Shown here one piece after another: positions 59,516 to 64,000 of a stretch of 64,000 nt of DNA. Position 1 is the first letter of the stretch, and each line of letters begins with the position of its first letter. The stretch spans positions 39,809,001 to 39,873,000 of the forward strand of contig OY987265.1 of NCBI GenBank assembly GCA_963920665.1. The letters run 5' to 3'. The DNA is from Straminergon stramineum. Its lineage: Eukaryota > Streptophyta > Bryopsida > Hypnales > Calliergonaceae. The notes below the pieces were generated by a model. The model was not told the origin of the DNA and ran no database searches. It saw nothing but the letters and a program-made list of their open reading frames with translations. Made by a program: the position numbers and the translations under genes.

Positions 59516-60720
59516 TTGGTTAATCATGATTTTGTACTCACATTACAAATATAAGTATTAGAAAATTTTGTGTTATTTTGTGATTGAAACCATTGATTAT
59601 TCAAGGTTGATATTTGGATTTTGGCCCCCCCTTAGAATCAACTCTTATTCATTATTGGTTTGGTTACATTAGAGTTCAATGCTAATTTAATGTATTTTTT
59701 GGCATTGTGTCATTGCTAGGCCAATGCCCATTGAAGCAACAATAAGTCAAGACAATCTTGTCATTGCACTTACTAAACAATTGGCATTGTGGCAACATCA
59801 AAATTGTATGATTTTTCATTCATTTCCAAGTCAATACTAAGTTTAGTATTCAAATTGTTTCAATGCTTTATAAGCAAGCCCATTCAAGATGCAACATTGC
59901 ATCAACTATGTTTCTATATTAAAATCACCAATCATTCTTAGTAACCTTGATTCAACATTATTTATGCACTAATTCTATACTTTTTAAACAAAATTCATTC
60001 AATTATATGATGTTGTTTGCTTATTGATTCAACACTATTAATATTCATCAATACAATGTTGTTCACGCATTGATATGATATTGGGCATTCACTAATTTAG
60101 TAGTATCTAGTCATTGAATGGAAATCATGAATAAATAAAAATTAGCTTTTGGAAGGGTTTCATTCAAGGTCATACAATGTGAATCTAATATAAAGTTGGA
60201 AAACAAGGCAAGGTGTTCTAAAGTAACAACCATTGGTACTCACAAAATTGTTGGCAAATGAGTAATCAAAACTTGAATGAGTTCACAAAGTAGAAGTCCA
60301 CTTTCACAATACGAGGAACTAGTAACTTGTACAGTTTTCACAATAGAAACTCTTTCTATTACTATATAAGTTCCTATTGTATTTGTGACTACTTTAACTT
60401 CATACATTCAAGAGTAGTGATAGTCAATTTCATTAAAATGGTAGTGTTCCATTAGAATGGCGGGCCATTTTGCAAATTTGGCACTTTTAAGGTTCAAACC
60501 GCACAATTTTTCAATTGGAAGGAGGCAACTTGATTGCATGTGACTATGAGTTGTTGACATTCAGAAAAAGACATAAAGATGAAAGAAGATTAAAATCCAA
60601 AGAAAAAGATTTGTCATGTGCTCAATGTGGGTCAATTTAAGAGGGTTCACAAAAGAGTGATTTCAAAACTTCCATCTCATGAATAAATATACCCCAAAGC
60701 AATTTTTGTACCACCATTTT
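59516..60720. other. AT-rich spacer, nothing recognised
   Basis: No gene, repeat end or RNA gene supported. Confidence 0.4.
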
Positions 60721-60779
60721 CACTTGATCGTGACTTCGTGAGATACCAATTAGTGTGGTTCGGAAAGAATTACTGTGGG

Positions 60780-61040
60780 CCACGGATTGAAGCAGTCTAT
60801 ATGTGCTTTGCAGAAGCCCCAGCGACGTTACGTTTGTTTAACTTAGCAGCCCGTCATCTCCGTCGTCCTCCGTCGTCCCTTTGTGCTCTCTGCGAATCTC
60901 TTCTGCAATCTCTGCAATCTCCTCTGTGCGCTGCTGCGGTGGTTGCGATCGACGTTAGTGAAGTTCCTCGATCACTCTAGAGAACCGTCCAACACGCTCT
61001 CGATTTAATTTGTGAAATGCCGAAGGCGCTTCTTATTGGT
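60780..61040 (+). promoter_or_regulatory. GC-rich promoter or first-exon candidate upstream of BTB gene D
   Basis: A sudden GC-rich patch in AT-rich DNA has T/C-rich tracts such as CCGTCATCTCCGTCGTCCTC, typical of plant 5' leaders. It may be the start of the BTB D transcript (coding exon at 62667, with an acceptor at 62653) or of an unrelated noncoding transcript. The open frame across it (60738-60980) has no recognised domain. Confidence 0.35.
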
Positions 61041-61047
61041 CGCAGCT

Positions 61048-61437
61048 AGCTGTTGCTATGGAATGTAGAGTTCTGATTAGGCTGCTGTTAGTCGAGGACA
61101 CGGACTGTCATGCTTGAATCATTTTACTATTCTCTGAGCTCGATCAGGTATATATGTGTCCGCGTATCCTGTGGTTGCTTGTACGTAGCTATTGTAATTA
61201 ATGGAATGTAGATTCGTGATTAGGATGCTCTGATGCCGTAAGGACAGTCACGGACTATTATGCTTAAGTCATTTTTTTTTCTCACGTATGTGTGCGCGCA
61301 TTCTGTATTGAATTGGAGCCGTTGCTATGAAGTTCAGATTTGTGATTAGGATGCTCGTGCTGCTGTGAGGACAGGGGATTGCCATGCTTGAATCATTTTT
61401 TAACTCTCAAGTATGTGCTCGCGCAATCGGTGGTGTA
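61048..61437 (+). repeat. Three tandem units of about 130 bp
   Basis: Units start at about 61048, 61186 and 61318. Each runs TGGAATGTAG(A)..T..TGATTAGG(C/A)TGCT, then GAGGACA, ATGCTTGAATCATTTT and a GTGTGCGCGCAT-like end. They are strongly diverged but in the same order. Confidence 0.6.
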
Positions 61438-61569
61438 GAGGTTCTTGTTTGTTGAGGTTTGGGTTTTGTTCGTGTTTGTGATAATGAAGTTTAGGACAAT
61501 CGTAGGAGTTCATCAGGGGAATAATAGTGTTTTAACTTTTGTCGCTATGTTTGATGTTTGATGTTTGGG

Positions 61570-62010
61570 CCAACAAAGCTTCAGCCAGTAGCTATTGTAC
61601 TGTAGTTCAGTATAAATTACTCCAGTCGTGCTCCCTCACATGGTTCTTTGCATAGAACACGTACATTGTTTCATAATTTCCAAGTTTGCATTGCTCGAGC
61701 GGGCAGTTGCTGTATGCTAATGTTTGCGGGATCTAAGGATTGGAAGCTTCAAACACATACAACAGACTAGCTGTCGTTTGTTTTTGTTTTGAGAATTAGG
61801 TTTTGTTTGGAATTGAAGTGTGAAAGTAGACCACTATGCTTGTGATACGAAGTGTGATTCATCAATTTCAATTTGAAAGGGGTTTGTTGATGTGATGCAA
61901 TCCTTCACATTTGCGTTTGTAGTTCTTCCAAGTCTAAGCTAACGCGAGAAGAAGGGGTACTGAATTGCAGGAAACTTGAACGTGATTACGCGAAGTGAGG
62001 TTTTATCCTC
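61570..62010 (+). repeat. Conserved module of block D
   Basis: Matches 39790-40030 (block C) and 28080-28440 (block B), where the module lies 3' of the AP2-like gene. In D the AP2-like gene is missing, so the module now lies upstream of the BTB gene. Confidence 0.65.
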
Positions 62011-62653
62011 TTGCAAATAGAACAGTTCCTGTTGTGCATTGAGGTCAGCATCCCTTCATTTCAAGGTCCAATTCAGTTTGCAACTGGCTTCAAGTATGTT
62101 TACAACTCGATTCATTGACTTGTCTAAGCACGCTGAAAATTCAAGTTGACAGGCTCTGGCAGGAACTTGAAGGATGCCAGAAAGAGAATACTCGTTGTGC
62201 CACTTTCAGCATGTGTGATTTCTGGGAGTGCGATTTCTTGGAAATCGGTAACGTGTTGCGGAGGGTCTTAGGGTACAAAAATAAAATTTGTTGAGCCAAA
62301 CTTGGTGCTAGTGAAATTTTCCTCACCAGGAAAGAGTTTCCTGTGCAATCATTGAAAGTGGGAGGTTGTCGAGCACTGTAAGAGATAGTATACAAGTCCA
62401 TTTCTAGGATCAACGGCCATGGACAGTCAGAGAAGTCACGCTCACACAACCTCTTAATTGAAAGCCAACAAAGTGTATGAATAGATGAGATGCACATATA
62501 GGAAACAGGATTAATTCAATTTCGGTGTTTTCTATCCTCTAGTCCTCTACTGCACAGTACATATCTAGAGAGCCATGTTTTAAGTTAAGAAAACTGTGGT
62601 TTGCAACTTTTCTAGGTGTTTGAAACTTATGTCTCCAATTCTTGTTGTTGCAG
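62011..62653 (+). promoter_or_regulatory. 5' region and intron end of BTB gene D
   Basis: Its last 130 nt match the other BTB copies and end in the acceptor TTCTTGTTGTTGCAG at 62653, 13 nt before the ATG. No trace of the AP2-like gene was seen. The open frame on the minus strand at 62141-62497 has no recognised domain. Confidence 0.45.
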
Positions 62654-62666
62654 GATATAGTGAGGC

Positions 62667-63374
62667 ATGGCTTACTCAAACATTGACATCCAAAAGTTCT
62701 TGACAGATAAGTCTGACGCCTCGATGACAACAATTGAGAAGAAATGCTCTGATTCTCTGCTCTTGAACATGCTCGCAGAAGGTCTGTATGCAGACATCAC
62801 CTTCGAAGCAAAAGGGGGCACAGTCAAAGCACACCGGAGTGTGTTGGCCACGGTGTCGGTTGTATTTCGAGAAATGTTCCAGCATGATGTGAAGGAGCTG
62901 CAGCTCGTGAGCTTGCCTCAGTTGCCTAACATAGCTATTGAGAGTTTGCAACTGTTTCTGGTTTTGCTTTACATCACAAATGAAAAAACAAGAGCAATGC
63001 CAGAGTTCAACGCTGCTGTGGACAAACACTTCGCTGCTTTGTTTGATGCTACTCACAAGTTCCAGGTGGAGGGTAGACTGAATGCGGTTGTAGAAGCTGG
63101 TCTACTGAGGCATTTGACCCCCGCAAACTGTTGGGAATTCTACCACAAATGCAAGGATTTAGCGTTGGTATCTGAACAGGATTTTTCTGAGGCTTGCCTG
63201 TCTTACGTTGTGAAGAATTGCGAGAAGGTTATGAAATCAGCAACTACTGTAGTGGAGATGCGACGCGATCCCGAAGTGGTGCAGCGCTGCATAACTGAGG
63301 CTATCTCAAAAGGTTCACGCTGTGAAATTCGTCGGCAGAAAACAACTCCAAAGCGCTATAAGCAGAATGCATAA
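62667..63374 (+). CDS. BTB/POZ-BACK-like protein (intact copy D)
   Basis: 235 residues, one coding exon, close to copy C. The BTB core LYADITFEAKGGTVKAHRSV lies at 40-59, followed by VFREMFQHDV and a dimer-helix region with a small change (LVSLPQLPNIAIESLQL where C has TPSSVSLPDMAIGSLRL). The BACK-like half has LLRHLTPANCWEFYHKCKD and FSEACLSYVVKNCEKV. The tail keeps the cysteine and basic residues (CEIRRQKTTPKRYK) but ends earlier than C, without the HDHK end. Role as for copy C (dimerisation, possible CUL3 adaptor), by family only. No AP2-like gene is linked in this window. Frame and length conservation against the broken copies A and B suggests that C and D are the functional pair. Confidence 0.8.
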   Translation: MAYSNIDIQKFLTDKSDASMTTIEKKCSDSLLLNMLAEGLYADITFEAKGGTVKAHRSVLATVSVVFREMFQHDVKELQLVSLPQLPNIAIESLQLFLVLLYITNEKTRAMPEFNAAVDKHFAALFDATHKFQVEGRLNAVVEAGLLRHLTPANCWEFYHKCKDLALVSEQDFSEACLSYVVKNCEKVMKSATTVVEMRRDPEVVQRCITEAISKGSRCEIRRQKTTPKRYKQNA

Positions 63375-64000
63375 CCTCACAACCACTCAATTTGAGCTGG
63401 TATTTGAATCATCCACTTGCGAAGGGCTGCCTAACTTTCTGCAATAGGTTAAACTCTTTAACACTTTGAAAAGCAAAGGACTAGATCATACTGTAAGCAT
63501 TTGCTTTTTGCAGCTAGATACAAAGCTGAAAACAATTCCACGAACTTGTTTAAGCCTGGTTATATATTGAGTGCATGAACTGTCAACAGTCTGTAATCCA
63601 CATACAGCAGATGGTAGCATATATATACAATAACTAGATTTCTAAGTTTGAACCTTCCAAAGTACTGATTGTAAGGGCTTTATAGTGTCATGGCAATTTT
63701 CCCTCTAGTACACCGATTATTCATAAGAGTGTGTTTTGAAATGAATTTTCATACGGTTATAAAATTGTACATGGGAGGAATGTTATTATCAATTTTGCTT
63801 GTGATGATTCTTCAACATGGATAGCACTCAATTACACATGCAATAGGTCAAATTATTCCTCCTTTCTAAAAAGTTATAACCATAAGTTTGTTCCATACTA
63901 ATAGGACAAATCCATGTAGCTATTGAATGGACTTTGAGAAAGTGTGAGTATAAGAACTACACTTAATTTGTTGAGGAATACAAGCAAAAGTTGTGATATT
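63375..64000. other. 3' flank of BTB gene D
   Basis: Matches 48861-49400 in order and runs to the window end. No further gene seen. Confidence 0.5.

Overview
The window looks like nuclear DNA of a land plant, most likely a non-seed plant (bryophyte, lycophyte or fern). The evidence is: an intron-containing, apparently plastid-targeted allene oxide cyclase gene; plant-type BTB/POZ genes; introns of about 120-680 nt with GT-AG borders; AT-rich intergenic DNA packed with short inverted-repeat elements; and two copies of a small RIIa-domain protein of a kind usually found in cilia and flagella, which suggests motile sperm. No bacterial operons, ribosome binding sites, tRNA or rRNA genes or CRISPR arrays were seen. 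All homologies were judged by eye; no alignment or search was run. Several genes are split by introns and were reconstructed by hand from splice sites. || Layout: 1-6.5 kb is duplicate block A: an RIIa gene (-), a decayed AP2-like gene (-) and a decayed BTB gene (+). 7.0-9.5 kb holds an AOC tail fragment and an intact three-exon AOC gene (-). 9.7-25.4 kb is repeat-rich: a 2.3-kb Mutator-like element with long inverted repeats, a 270-bp relative with a 9-bp target duplication, a 182-bp tandem repeat, nested palindromes and a TTAA-flanked element. 25.4-38.0 kb is block B: an RIIa gene, an intact AP2-like gene and a decayed BTB gene whose 3' flank was split by two insertions. 39.8-49.4 kb is block C: an AP2-like gene with one in-frame TGA, and an intact BTB gene about 5.7 kb away. 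49.4-60.7 kb is AT-rich and repeat-bearing with no gene I can support. 60.8-64.0 kb is block D: an intact BTB gene without an AP2-like partner. || The main signal is a repeated divergent cassette. One arm encodes a protein with two predicted membrane helices, an AP2/ERF-like segment, and a separate exon for a glutamine-rich coiled coil with a conserved acidic/hydrophobic tail. The other arm encodes a BTB-BACK-like protein of about 240 residues. The architecture suggests a membrane-held transcription regulator paired with a possible CUL3-type adaptor, but that functional link is inference. Decay is asymmetric: both arms are broken in A, only the BTB arm in B, only the AP2-like arm (one stop) in C, and D keeps only BTB.
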